Assembly (NCBI GenBank): GCA_948144175.1
Contig: CANXME010002096.1
Location: 3,038,001 to 3,102,000 of the forward strand
DNA: 64,000 nucleotides
Direction: 5' to 3'
DNA from: Closterium sp. NIES-65
Taxonomy: Eukaryota > Streptophyta > Zygnematophyceae > Desmidiales > Closteriaceae
Each line of letters begins with the position of its first letter. The stretch's first letter is position 1. The notes under the pieces are model-generated. The model searched no databases, was not told the DNA's origin, and saw only the letters and a list, made by a program, of their open reading frames with translations. A program made the translations under genes and the position numbers. Shown in pieces: positions 1-12,800 of the stretch.

Positions 1-3000
1 CGGCGCCAGTGGCTGCGGAGGTGGTGGCGGCGGAGGCGGTGGGAGCGGAGGCGGTGGCGGTGGCGGCGGTGGAGGCGGTGGCGGCGGAGGAGGTGGAGCT
101 GGTCGGGGGAGTGCTCCGCAGAGGAGCGGCTCTAGTGGTGGTCCGCGGCAGCAGCAGCAGCAGCAGCAGCGTGCTCGGGACGTCCTCACGCCTCAGCAGC
201 TCCGTGAGTGGTACACGCAGGGTCAGCGTGGTGGAGGCTTTGGCCCGTGCACCTACGTTCTTCGCAGCGGCGACCGCGCGGGTGAGCAGTGTGGGGGTGC
301 CCACGCCACCAGGCGCTGCTTTGGCCGCCTGACGGACGCCTGGCGTCAGCAGTTCCCTGACGCTTCTGAGATCCCTCGCTGGGGGGACCTTTCTAGGGCT
401 GGTGTAGCGATCTTTGAGCTAGACTTTGATGCTATCCTTGCTGCCATGTATGTTGTGTCTATTAGTGATGAGGGTGACTGTTACCGGTGTTTCCCGCCCG
501 GCCCGGGCATTGGTACTGCTGCTCTAGGTACTTGTGAGGCGTCTGCTCTAGGTGCCAGTGCGGCTGCGCTCTCAGGTACTGGTGAGGCTGCGCTCTCAGG
601 TACTACGTCGGCTTCGGCCTCCCTCACTTTCACTCTTGACTCAGGAGCTTCTCGCTCCTTCTTTCGAGACCGCACCACACTCAAGCCGCTTGGTCGGCCG
701 GTTGCGGTCTCCCTGGCTGACCCCTCTGGGGGTCCTGCTCTCTCTCACTTTTCCACTGTCCTTCCGTGTCCGGCTGCCCCCTCGGGCACCCTGTCTGGCC
801 TGTACCTCCCCTCGTTCTCGACGAACTTGGTGAGTGGTGCGGACTTGCAGGATGCGGGGGTTCACCAGTTCACTCCTGTGAGTCAGCGGGTGACCCACTG
901 CACGGACGCACGCACAGGCCGGCACCTGGCCACGTTCTCTCGTCGGCCGGGGTCGAGCCTCTACACCCTGACCACTGCGTCTCCTCTTGTCGCTGCGTCT
1001 GGTCAGGTAGCTACGTCAGGTCAGGTGTTTGCTGCTGCGTCCCGGTCTGGCCCTGAGTCTGCCCCCTGTTCGTGTCGCCTTCTGTCTCACGAGACTCTTT
1101 TGTGGCACCACCGGCTTGGCCACCCCTCCTTGCCCCGTCTTTGGGGCATGGCTTCCCGTGTCCTTGTCTCTGGTCTTCCCCAGTCTCTCCCTCCCCTTCC
1201 TTCGGGACCAGGACCTCCCTGTGTCCCCTGTGTTGAGGGGCGCCTCAGGGCTGCTCCTCACTCCTCCCAGTTTCCCCCGACAGAGGCTCCTCTGCAGACA
1301 CTTCACATGGACGTGTGGGGCCCGGCCCCCGTCCGTGGGCAGGGTCACGAGCGCTACTTCCTGTTGGTGGTTGACGACTACTCTCGTTACACCACAGTCT
1401 TCCCCTTGCGCAGCAAGGGTGCTGTCACTGAGGTGCTGATCGGCTGGATCCGCGAGGCTCGTCTCCAGCTCAGGAGGAGCTTCGGCTCGGACTTTCCTGT
1501 TCTGCGTCTGCACTCTGACCGAGGTGGGGAGTTCTCCTCTCGCCTTCTGCGAGACTACTGTCGTGCACAGGGGATCCGCCAGACCTTTACGCTTCCGGAC
1601 TCTCCACAGCAAAATGGGATTGCTGAGCGCCGCATTGGCATGGTCATGGATGTCGCTCGTACGTCCATGATGCATGCGGCTGCCCCCCATTTTCTGTGGC
1701 CGTTTGCGGTTCGGTACGCGGCGCATTAGCTCAACCTTCACCCCAGGGTCTCTCGGCCCGCGATGTCCCCAGTCTTACTGTAGACGGGGAAGGTCGGCGA
1801 TGCGTCTGCGTTCCGTGTCTGGGGATCTCGGGCGTTTGTCCGCGACTTGTCTGCGGACAAGCTGCCCCCCCGTGCTGCTCCCTGTGTCTTCCTTGGCTTC
1901 CCACCTGACGCTCCAGGGTGGCAGTTCTACCACCCCTCCTCTCGTCGTGTTGTGTCCTCCCAGGACGTCACGTTCAACGAGTCAGTCCCCTTCTACCGCC
2001 TCTTCCCCTACCGCACTCCTTCCCTCCCCCCGCCACCGGACTTCCTTGTGCCGGTTCCCCCCCCGTTAGACCCCCTCCCCCCTCAGGTTCCTGCCCCCTC
2101 AGGTGTGTCCCAGGTAGACGCCGTTGACCCGGTCGAGGTTACTGGTGACTCTGGTGCTGCTGCGGGTGCTGAGCCTGGGGGTGCTGACTCTGGGGGTGTT
2201 GTGCGCGTGGGTGCTGAGGCTGGGGGTGCCGAGCCTGGAGGTGCTGCTACTGGGGGTGCTGAGCCTGGGGGTACTACTGCTGAGGGTGCTGAGCCGGGGG
2301 GTGCTGTGCCTGGAGCTGCTGAGCTAGGGGGTGCTGCGTCTGGGGGTGCTGAGTCTGGAGCTGCTGAGCCTGGGGGTACTGCGTCTGGAGCTGCTGAGCC
2401 TGGAGGTGCTGAGTCTGGGGGTCCTGCGCCTGGAGCTGCTGAGCCTGGGGTTTCTCCTGGTGCTCCGTCTTGGCGGGAGCCCCTCTCTCCACAGGAGCTG
2501 CGCGAGTGGTTTGCTCGCCGCTGGAGGCGTACTGCTGGAGCTGGTGCATCTTCGACCGCCAAGGGTGTTGGTGCCGCCGGTCCCGGAGCTGCTGGGCCTG
2601 CGGGTCCTACTAGAGCTGGAGCTGCTGGGGGTGTTGGTGCTGAGACTACTGCTGTCTCTCCGGGCGGTGGTCCTGCTTCTGGTGCGACTGGAGGTCCTGC
2701 CGCTGTAGATGTTGGTTGCGCTGGTGTTGCCGCTGAGGGTGCAGGTGCTGTCCCTGCTTGGTCTGGAGCTGCCGCGCGGCCACGGCCGTACTTCGTTCCG
2801 CTCCTTCAGCAGGTTCTTGGTCTTTCTCCTCCTGTAGAGTGTCCACAGCCTGTCCAATCGCAGTCACTGTTGGAGCCTACCTCCCCACTGCCTGCTCCCT
2901 CTCCTTACACTGGTCCTACTGGAGGTCTTGCTGAGCGTCGTGAGCCTGCGTCTCGTCCTGCGTCGCCTGTTCGTACTGCTCGTGCTAGTGGTCGCAGTTC

Positions 3001-5367
3001 GCGTCAGCGTCCTCCTCCTGTCCCTGGCACGCACCGGATGTCTCTGCGTCCGTCCACTGCTCCTCTGCGTGCCCCTTTGCCTTCTCCTCCTGAGTCCTCT
3101 CTTCCTGCGCTTTCCGACCCGGAGTCGGACTCTCTTTGTGCTGCTAGTCCTACTGTCATGCGTCTTCTTGCTACTGTTGTCACTGACCCCTCTTTTGAGT
3201 CCAATGCTGCGTCTGCTCTTGTCGCTGAGCTTGTCGACTTTGCTGCTCGCTGTCGTCTAGACTACGCTGCTAGTCTTGTTGCTGAGTCTGCGTCTGTCTG
3301 TCCTCCGTCCGTCGGGGGTGAGTGTGCTCTTGGCACGGACGTCCTTGAGGACAGGCAGGAGGAGTTCCAGTGTCTGGCTGCTGCTTCACCTCATCTCGCG
3401 TCTGTACTACTTACCCCTGAGGGAGACCCGGATGCACTAGACATCCCGACTCCGCGTTCTTACGCGGAGGCCGTTGAGGGTCCCTACTCCTCTCAGTGGC
3501 AGGCAGCTATGGATGCAGAGATGGCCTCCTGGAAGTCCACAGGCACCTACGTTGACGAGGTTCCCCCTCCTGGTGCGAACATCGTCAGTGGCATGTGGAT
3601 CTTCAGGGTGAAGCGACCGCCGGGCTCTCCACATGTCTTCAAGGCGCGGTACGTTGCTCGTGGCTTCAGTCAGCGGCAGGGAGTTGACTACTTTCAGACC
3701 TTCTCTCCCACCCCGATGATGACTACTCTTCGGGTGCTGCTGCACATAGCCGCTCAGCGCGACTACGAGCTTCACTCTCTTGACTTCAGCACTGCTTTCT
3801 TGCAGGGCAGCCTGCACGAGGAGATCTGGCTGCGCCGTCCGCCTGGCTTCACTGGGACTTTCCCTCCTGGCACCCAGTGGAGCCTCCGACGGCCAGTCTA
3901 CGGTCTCCGCCAGGCACCGCGTGAGTGGCACGACACACTGAGGACTACGCTTGCGGCTCTTGGGTTTGCTCCCTCTACTGCTGACCCGTCGTTGTTTCTG
4001 CGCACCGACACTTCTCTGCCGCCGTTCTACATCCTCGTGTACGTCGACGACTTGGTCTTTGCCACTGCTGACACTGCTGGACTCGCCTACGTGAAGTCCG
4101 AGCTGCTGAAGAGACACACGTGCACAGACCTGGGTGAACTGCGCAGCTACCTTGGCTTGCAGATCACTCGGGACAGAGCACGCCGCACCATTACCTTGAC
4201 TCAGTCACACATGGTGCAGCAGGTCCTTCAGCGCTTCGGCTTCACGTACTCCTCGCTTCAGGCCACTCCTCTGGCTACTCGCCACTCGCTCTCAGCTCTG
4301 CCTTCGGATGAGTCCGTAGAGTCGAGTGGCCCGTACCCGGAGCTTGTTGGCTGCCTCATGTACCTGATGACCTGCACACGACCTGACCTTGCATACCCTC
4401 TTAGCATTCTTGCACGCTATGTTGCTCCTGGGAGACACCGACCAGAGCACATGGCTGCAGCGAAGAGGGTGTTGCGCTACTTGTGCAGTACGTCGGGCAT
4501 GGGGCTTGTGCTTGGAGGGCGGAGTCCAGTGGTCCTCACTGGTCACGCAGACGCTTCTTGGGCTGACGACCAGGCTACGCACCGGTCGTCGCAGGGGTAC
4601 ACCTTCAGTCTTGGTTCTGGCTCTGTCTCTTGGAGGGCTACTCGCTCGTCTTCTGTTCTCGGCTCCAGTTGTGAGGCTGAGATCTACGCCGGGCCCATGG
4701 CTGCACAGGAGCTTCGCTGGCTCACCTACCTGCTGTCTGACCTTGGAGAGCCGCCTCGTTCTCCTCCAGTGCTGTACGTAGACAACAAGGCCATGCTGGC
4801 CTTGTGTCGAGAGCAGCGCTTGGAGCACAGAACGAAGCACATTGCTCTCCGCTACTTCCTTGCTCGTGAGCTGCAGCAGCGTGGTCAGTTGCGACTTGCG
4901 TACGTGGCCTCTGAGGCCAACACTGCTGATGTTTTCACCAAGGCACTTCCGCCTTGTGATCATCAGCGCTTCTGCACTCAGCTGGGACTTGTTCGTGTCT
5001 TACCTCACTTACTCACCTCTTGACCTTGTCTGTACTCTTGCATATATATATATATATATACCTGCTCTTGCTTGTTTAGCCTTATATATATATGCCTTCT
5101 CTTGCATGTGAACTGGCCTTTTGGCCTTGACCTTGTGCTCGGACTGTGTGGTGACTTTGTGATCCACCCTGAGCTTTGCTTTGCTTTGCTAGACTGGTCT
5201 TGTGACCCCTTGTTCTCCCCCACTTTGCCTATGGGGGTGTGTCAGATTTATATGACATAGTTGCTGTAGGCTATAGTGGGGTAGCACATATGGGGTACAG
5301 GTTTCTAGGGTTGTATTTGTACCCAGTCTTCCCTTAGTCATTTCATTCCTGTTCTTCAACTCTTACA
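1..5367 (+). mobile_element. Cop-1: Ty1/copia element, 3' part
   Basis: Copia-type LTR retrotransposon entering the window from the left; its 5' LTR, leader and first part of gag lie outside. Parts in order: glycine-rich gag end, a C-x13-C-x3-H-x4-C finger near 250-320, an LREW motif near 200, protease with LDSGAS near 638, GAG-pre-integrase near 1095-1240, integrase with D (LHMDVWGP, about 1300), D (LHSDRGGEF, about 1510) and E (QQNGIAERR, about 1620), an Ala/Gly/Glu-rich linker about 2050-3450 holding a second LREW motif, reverse transcriptase with YVDDLVFA near 4040, and RNase H to about 5020. A conserved 3' noncoding block with AT microsatellites, a GGGGG polypurine site and the 3' LTR follow. 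It looks broken in about two places in the part seen, otherwise well kept, so probably rather young. Integrase-before-RT order and the motifs make the superfamily certain. Confidence 0.95.
5240..5367 (+). repeat. 3' LTR of Cop-1
   Basis: It begins TGTCAG directly after the polypurine site ending GGGGGTG and ends in TTACA, about 128 bp. It carries the GTAGGCTATAGTGGGGTA and ATGGGGTACA blocks seen in the LTRs of the sister elements in this window. The right edge was set by length and TG/CA ends, because the partner LTR is outside. Confidence 0.75.
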
Positions 5368-5499
5368 CGGGCATGAGTTTGTTATTTTGTCAAATTTGTT
5401 ACATTTTGTCACTTTTGGGTCAACTAAGGTTGCTCATAGCACATGTGTAAGGTCATTCTCTGGGCATCACACACATGTGTTATGTGGTGACCATATTTG

Positions 5500-6800
5500 T
5501 TTTGCATTTTTAGTGTTATGACACCTGTTCCAGCCCCCCTGAACATTTTCAGCTCTATGCAAACTGATTTGGTGGACTTTTTCTTGCAAGGAAGTTAGTG
5601 CTGAGTTGCCTGGTGTGATGTGTCAGGTGAAATCACCCACTTCTCCTTGGGCAAATGAGCCCATTTTGATAGGGCATAGTCATCACACCTAGTCCTCATT
5701 TCCATCCAGTTTTCACTTCATTTCATCAAGGTTTGCCATGCTTTTCATGTTATATTCTGCAGGCGGGTGCAGAATTCTGTGCAGAAATGCCTGGAACCAT
5801 GTTTCTTGTGAAAGCAACCATTTTTCCTTGAGAAAATGATCTGGTTTTCATAGGGGACACTCATCACACATATTCCAGACCCCCCTCTGAAATGTATCGT
5901 ATTTGCTCAAGGTTTGATATGGGTTTTAAGCCTTGTTGTGCAGCAGTCTGCAGAATTCTGTGCAGAATTGCCTTGAATCAGGTTGCAACTACAATCACCC
6001 TTTTATCCTTGGGCAAATGAGCTGATTTTTATAGGGAACTCTCATCACACATATTACAGAGACCCCTCTGAAATTCATCGTATTTGCTCAAGGTTTGTTA
6101 TGGTTTGTAAGCCTTGTTGTGCAGCAGTCTGCAGAATTCTGTGCAGAATTGCCTGGAATCAGGTTGCAATTGAAATCACCCACTTCTCCTTGGGAAAATG
6201 AGCTTTTTTTTATAGGGGACTCTCAAAACACATATTCCAGACTCCCCTATGAAATGTGTCTCATTTTCCTAAGGTTTGATATGGTTTTTAAGCCTTGTTG
6301 TGCAGCAGTCTGCAGAATTCTGTGCAGAATTTCCTGGAATCAGGTTGCAACTGAAATCACCCATTTATCCTTAAGAAAATGAGCTGATGTTTATAGGGGA
6401 CTCTCAAAACACGTATTTTAGACTCCCCTCTGAAATTAATCTCATTTGCTCAAGGTTTGATATGGTTTTAAGCCTTGTTGTGCAGCAGTCTGCAGAATTC
6501 TGTGCAGAATTGCTTGGAATCAGGTTGCAATTGAAATCACCCACTTATCCTTAGGCAAATGATCTGATTTTCATAGGGGACTCTCATCACACATATTTCA
6601 GACTCCCCTATGAAATTCATTTCATTTCGTAGAGGTTTGATATGTTTTTCATGCTCTTCTCTGCAGGCGGGAGCATATCACTTTGTTGAAATGTACAACA
6701 TTTGTTTTGTATTTAAATGCCATTGTTATACGGGTGCTAATGAGCCCTTATTGATAGGGCACTCATCTCACACTTATAGGATTATCCGTTTTAGAATTGG
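5500..6800. repeat. Satellite, about 181-bp period
   Basis: A 16-base landmark, GCAGAATTCTGTGCAG, starts at 5769, 5950, 6131, 6312 and 6492, giving steps of 181, 181, 181 and 180 bp. Flanking copies without the landmark extend to about 5585 and 6780. Each unit also holds a CACACATATT-like stretch and GAAATCACCCA. Copies differ by scattered point changes. No coding frame runs through the units. AT-rich in contrast to the GC-rich Copia on its left. Confidence 0.9.
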
Positions 6801-8047
6801 GTGTGCTAATCATGCAAAGTTCATGCTTGTGTTTGTTTTATGGGTTACAAAAACTAGCACTATATGTGCTACGCGAGTACCCCTATAGCGGTACTGTGGG
6901 ATGTACACGATCATTCGGTTTCTGACACGTGTGACAGGTCGCAGAGACTGCTCTATTTCCACTTTGCGGAGGGAACCATGCGGATGGGATAGTTATACGT
7001 GGCAGCCTGTCATGAACCTGTCACATGATACCTTTCTTTTTTTTTAGGGGCTGCCCGTCACCATTTCGTACTAGGTCGAGGCTAAGCTGAGACCATGTAA
7101 TGCACCGCAGAACATGCAATATGCTTAAATGGCATATAAGGTTGGCAATCAACCAACCAGCAACTGAAATAGAACATTTAGGAGAACAATCTGGCGACAA
7201 ATAGGCCAATCGCTGCAGAAGGATGCAAAGAGTAGTTCGCAGATGTTCGGAGGGAAATGGTGAGAAGCCTAATATTTTGATGTAGGGGGCAGAAAAGTCT
7301 TACTACGCCTGGCGTTTGTAGCAAAGCCTTTCCCACCTTCTGTGAGGACGAGAACACAACCAATTCTACCAGCGAAGCAGAAGTTGTTATCAGGGTGGGT
7401 GCACCAAAGCTCAAGGTCATTCTCGCCATTCCAATCTGAGTCTTGGTTCCACAACTAGCCTCCTCACAAGCTTCCCTCTCATTCTAGTGTCGGCCTCAAA
7501 TCCTGCAGGCGGACAGTGTATGGTAGTAACCATATAGCTACCTGCCATCTTCTGGCATACTTACGCGATGTCGTCCCAGTTAATCACAGATGGCTGCGGA
7601 TTGTCTGTACGACTAGGGCGGGAGTCTTATGAAATGTTAGCCGCTCGTCAGGAAGAGTGGAACGAGGCGCTGTTACTTTTCGGCCTTGTGTATGTATCCA
7701 AGCGCGGTTTGTAACGCACGCCGACTTCATCGGCACGTTAAACCCTTGTATTTTTAGACACGCACCTGCTATCTTCTTACCTCTACGACATGTCGGCTTG
7801 GATGCAGGGAGGTTGCCAAGGACAAGATCGGGGATCCTTGCGTTCGCAGGGACATAAAGATTTTGGCTCCTAGCGAGCATCCGCGTTTGAGGTCTGCCGT
7901 CCCGCGTGTCCACAGTTGTGGCAGCGAACATCGGCCGCTGTTGGACTACCAGATGGTTTTAATACCCATGATACCAGAGTGAGTTTCTTGACATGGATCC
8001 GCAACGTGTGTGGATGACACCAGCTTATCTTGCTAATCCAAACTGCG
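6801..8047. other. Noncoding stretch upstream of the coiled-coil gene
   Basis: No recognisable gene. It lies between the satellite and the first supported exon on the right. A short T-run occurs near 7038. The open frame at 7584-7931 on the minus strand resembles nothing I know and is probably chance. A further upstream exon of the coiled-coil gene may lie here, because a possible splice acceptor (ACACCAG) ends at 8023. Confidence 0.5.
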
Positions 8048-9888
8048 ATGTACCGCAGAGTCCCTGTTGTTCACTCGACGGCGATCAGTCTCATGGTGCT
8101 GATGAACCCGCAAGATTTGTTAGCACATCCCCGCGGAGAGTACCGTACGCGTGTGCTACACTTTGACCCTAAATCTCCAATCCCAACCCATCGCCATAGC
8201 GACCATGCCAAGGAGGTGTTTGAGTAAGTGTCACTCCTTAATCAGATGTGCGGTTTGTATGGACGCATGTTATTGATTATTTGCGACCCCCTTGCCCTGC
8301 AGCTGGCTTATTCGACAACTAGATGTGGAATACAGCCGAGGTCGCAGGGTCTCTGGCAGCCATGCCGAAGCGGTGCAGAAAGATTTCAGGGATCGCCTAG
8401 AGGAACTGATTCTGGAGGAAGGCAGGGTAAGGAGCCTCTATTTTTATGATTTAAGCGTTGTATGATATTAAGCTTGTAAAAAGTTACGGGAGTGTCTGAC
8501 AACCACCTTTTCACGCACATGTTGCAGATCAACAAGGTTCAGGGACAGATGCAAGTGGGTTCCGGGCTGCACGTTACCCATCTGTTCAGCAAGTTGCTGG
8601 ACAAATGGGGGGATGTCATGGCGATTCAAACTGCACAGCCGATGATCGCCTTAGGGAAGGGGAAAAACAACGCGAAAGAAATTCGGAGTATGCTGGAGTC
8701 GACCTGCAGGGCCTTCTTCGACCTGCAAGGTGTCCAGCTCCGTCCCGCCCAGGATGCTGTCATGACGACCCATGAGGCTCGAGTGGTGGAGAGCGCATCG
8801 GAACGGTCCGGAAATACCATGGAGCCGGCGGCACAGAACAGATCCGAAGCGGTAGAGGGACAGAGAGACGTACCTGCCGCAAACCGGGACGCAAATCCAA
8901 GAGTAGGGGAAATTTCATATTCCCGACGACCTGCACCGGGTGCACTACTGAGTGGCCCGACATCAAGGTCAGCCCGTGCGGACGAGCGTGTTAGGTCTGA
9001 AGTTAGGCAGCTCAGGTTTGCTGATCAGGTTAGGAGGCCGCCAGAACGCGAAGCACGGACGGAGACCGACTTGGCAAGTGAAGCAGATGAAGGCGAGGAG
9101 GGTGTAGAAGATCCACAGTTGCCAAGTCAGGTCGAACAGGCAGAGGAGCAGTGGAGGAAGGCGGCTGATGATAAGCGGATGGCTGAAGCAGAAGCCAAGA
9201 GGAGACGGGCTGAAGAGAGGCAACGGCGCTGTGATGGCGACACCGATCCTACCGTCTCTTTCCCAGGAACTGGAGACATACGTGAAGCATGGGAGCGTGG
9301 GGCACGAGCCGCTGCAAGGGCACACGTGGGAGAGGCAGGAGAGGAGCTCGCCAGCAATGTGCGGCAGCATATCGAGGAGGATAGGGGATACGTGAAAGTT
9401 CGCTTGCCCAGCGTAAAGCGGAAGGCAGCTGAAGAGGCCCGGAGAGGGGACGTCGACGTGCCAGAGAATTTGGGAGAGGCGAAAAGAAGGCGCAGAGCAA
9501 CGCGGGTGCAAAGGCTCATAAGATGGCGGAGGTAGAGGCGCACCAGAATGCAGAGGATGCGGCCCATCGGTTCGTCGATGCAGAGGCGGCACTTACGGTA
9601 GAGGACGGGGCACCAAAGGAAGCAGAGGCTGCGGCGCAGCAGAAGGTGGGTGCAGAGGCGGTCAAGAGTGCGGAGGCAGTCGCGCATAAAGAAGCGGGTG
9701 CAGCAGCAGAGCTGACGTTGGAGGTAGTCGAGCTGCAGGTGGTGGAGGCAGTGGCGCAGAAGGAATCAGAGGCAATGGCGATCCAGAAGGATGAGGCAGC
9801 GGCGCAGTAGAACGATGAGGCAGACGCACATAAGGAATCAGCGGCAGCAGCGCAGCAGAAGCATGAGGGTGCGGCGCCCAGGATGGTT

Positions 9889-10320
9889 GAGGCAGAGGTG
9901 CAGAAGGAATCAGAGGCAGCGGCGCAGCAGAAGGAGGAGGGTGCGGCGCCGAAGATGGTTGAGGCAGAGGCGCAGAAGGAATCAGAGGCAGCGGCGCAGC
10001 AGAAGGAGGAGGGTGCGGCGCCAAAGATGGTTGAGGCAAGGGCGCAGAAGGAATCAGAGGCAGCGGCACAGCAGAAGGAGGAGGGTGTGGCACCAAAGAT
10101 GGTTGAGGCAGAGGCGTAGAAGGAATCAGAGGCAGCGGCGCAGCAGAAGGAGGAGGGTGCGGCGCTGAAGATGGTTGAGGCAAAGGCGCACAAGGAATCA
10201 GAGGCAGTGGCGAGGCAGAAGAAGGAGGGTGCGGCGCCGAAGATGGTTGAGGCAGAGGCGCACAAGGAATCAGAGGCAGCGGCGAGGCAGAAGGATAAGG
10301 CAGCGGCGCTACATATGGAG
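9889..10320 (+). repeat. 72-bp in-frame tandem repeat in the coiled-coil gene
   Basis: Units start at 9889, 9961, 10033, 10105, 10177 and 10249, an exact 72-bp step, so each adds 24 residues without changing frame. The unit encodes EAEAQKESEAAAQQ followed by KEEGAAPKMV with small changes. The unit at 10105 has TAG where the others have CAG. Confidence 0.9.
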
Positions 10321-12479
10321 GAGGCAGACGCACATAAGGAAGGAGAGGCTCGGAATGAGGCAGAAGCAGCGGCGCGGCAGAAGGCGGAGGCAGAGGAGCA
10401 GAAACAGGCTGCGGAAGAGGCACTACAACTGGCTCGGGCAGAAGCGCGGAAGAAGGCTGTTGTAGAGGCGCGGCAGAAGGCGGAGGGTGAGGCGTAGAAG
10501 ATGGCAGAGGCCGAGGAACAGAAGCAGGCTGAGGCTGATGGACATAGGAAGCCAGATGGAGAGGAGGGTTCAAATGGGAATAAAATGATACAGACAGAGG
10601 GATGGGAGACGGCGGGTGCTGAGGGGCACATCATTGCAGAGGAAGAGGGGCAGCATGACGAGGAGGCAGCGTCGCAGGTATTTGCATACCGAGAGACGTA
10701 GAGCATGGCAGAGACAGAGCGTCAAAATACTATGGAGGAGGTTCGTGTGGTCCCGGAGGCTGGAGTGGGGCACTACGAGGGAGATGCGCTGGAAACAGAA
10801 GAGGAGCAGAATGAGGAGGATACGGTACATCCGGCAGTCCGGATATTTTTGGGAGGAAGTCCGACGCGGGGACCAGGAACCGGGGTAGAGGGGCCATGGA
10901 GGGTGGCAGACGATGGGGCGCCTAGGGATACAGTGGATCTCAACAGGCAGAGGCGGCCTACCCTTCACCAGAGAGCAGTGGAGAGGAATCTCGGCCAAGG
11001 CGGGGTGGCAGAAGCGTTTTGGCAGGTAGAGTGGGTCAAGGCAGAGACGGCAATACGGCGGATGCTGCATTGGACGAGTACAGTCCTGGTCGAACAAGGT
11101 GACAGGTTCGTCGAGGCCAAAAGCTGGGACATAAGCCTGGCAGAGGTAACGCGTCGTCTGACGCTCTTAGCCCGAATGGTGACGCAGACGTTATGCAACT
11201 TGGCGGCACGCAACAGCAGCATCAGTCGCGACGTGGCCGATCTGACCGTCCATTACTGCCGCGACGCCCTGGCCAACCTGGAAGAAGTCCGCCATGGAAA
11301 CAAGGAACGGCGGCGCCAAGCTGAAACGGCGGCCAGGTTTTGCGAGAAAGTGGACACGAGACTCTCCAACTTGCAGGAGAGTATCATAAGGGTGAGTGAT
11401 CAGGTTCGCCAGTCGGGAGGGGGGATGGCGGAGGGCACGTTAAAGGGGGTGGAAGAGAGGTTGAGAGAGGTTCTGAGAGAAGACTCTGAGCGGCGGAACA
11501 GGGATAGACTGCAGGACGAGGAGCGGAGGCAGAAGGCCACGAGGAAGGAAGCAGACGCCGCAAAGAGACGGAAGAAGGAACAACAGCAGGAGGAAGAGCA
11601 TCGGCAGAAGGAGATGAGAGAGGGAATGAGGGAGATGAAGGAGGCGATGATGAAGGACATGAAGGAAGAAATGAAGGAGATGAAGGATGGGATGGTAAAC
11701 CAGATTGTGGGGAGGTTGAGCGCGGTTTTGCGAGAAGAATCCGAGCGGCAGAAGAAGGCGAGGCAAGAGGACGCGGAGCGGCGACAACAACAGGACGCGA
11801 AGAGGAAACAAGTGGCGGACGAGGAGGAGAGACAGAAGAAGAAACAACTGGACGAGCAATGGCGGAAGGAGGAGGAGGAGAAGAGGAAGGATGTAGAGGC
11901 CACAGAGCGGCGGAGGAAGAAGAAACATCAGGAGGAAGAGCGACGGCAGAAGGAGGTGGAGGCGGGAATGAAGGAAGTGATGAAGGCTGTGAAGCAGATG
12001 AAGACGGGGATGAAGGGGTGGAAGGAGGGGATGCTAAGTGAGGTGGAAAAGCGGCTGTCAGTAGTTCTGAGATTGGACGCAGAGCTACGGCAAAAGGAGG
12101 AGCAGGGTAGGAAGGCAACGGAGGGAGATCGGCGACAGAAGGAGGATGCGCAGAGGAAGGAGGCTAAGGAGGACGATCGAGAGGAAAGGGAGAAACAACA
12201 GGAGAAGGAGCACCAGCAAAATGAGGAGGCGCAGAGGAAGGAGGCAGAGGAAGCAGAGCGGATGGAGAGGGAGAAACAGCAGGCAATGGCGCGCCTGCAG
12301 AAGGAGGAGGCGCAGCGGAAAGATGCAGAGGAGGCCGAGAGGCAGGAGAGGGAAAATAAGCAGGAGATGGCGCGCCTACAGAAGGAGGAGAGGCAGAGGA
12401 AGGAGGAGGGGCAGAGAAAGGAGGCAGAGGAGGTAGAGCGGCGTCAGAGGGCGAAACAGCAGGAATTGGACCGCCAGTA

Positions 12480-12800
12480 GAAGGAGGAGGTGTAGAAGAA
12501 GGAGGCAGAGGAGGCCGAGCGGCAGCAACGGGCGAAACAGCAGGAGATGGAGCGCCCGCAGAAGGAGGAGGCGCAGAAGAAGGAGGCAGAGGAGGCCGAG
12601 CGGCAGCAGCGAGCGAAACAGCAGAAGATGGAGCGCCTGCAGAAGGAGGCGCAGAAGGAGGCAGAGGAGGCCGAGCGGCAGCAGCGGGCGAAACAGTAGG
12701 AGATGGAGCGCCTGCAGAAGGTGGAGGCGGAGAAGAAGGAGGCAGAGGAGGCCGAGCGGCGGCAGAGGGCGAAACAACAGGAGATGGAGCGCCTGCAGAA
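12480..12800 (+). repeat. 81-bp in-frame tandem repeat in the coiled-coil gene
   Basis: The landmark GCCGAGCGGC recurs at 12514, 12595, 12670 and 12751, with steps of 81, 75 and 81 bp. Each unit codes for about 27 residues with the pattern KKEAEEAERQQRAKQQ then EMERLQKEE. The heptad-like spacing fits a coiled coil. Three TAG codons lie in or next to this block where sister units have CAG. Confidence 0.85.

Noticed and set aside
5041-5095. AT dinucleotide runs as a promoter
   Set aside because: Similar runs occur at the same place after pol in Cop-5, so they are part of the element's 3' noncoding region and microsatellite in nature.
7584-7931. 115-residue minus-strand open frame
   Set aside because: No recognisable domain, no splice or neighbour support; likely chance.
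11384-12118. Long Pro/Ser-rich open frames on the minus strand across the coiled-coil gene
   Set aside because: They are antisense shadows of the Glu/Lys-rich repeat coding on the plus strand.
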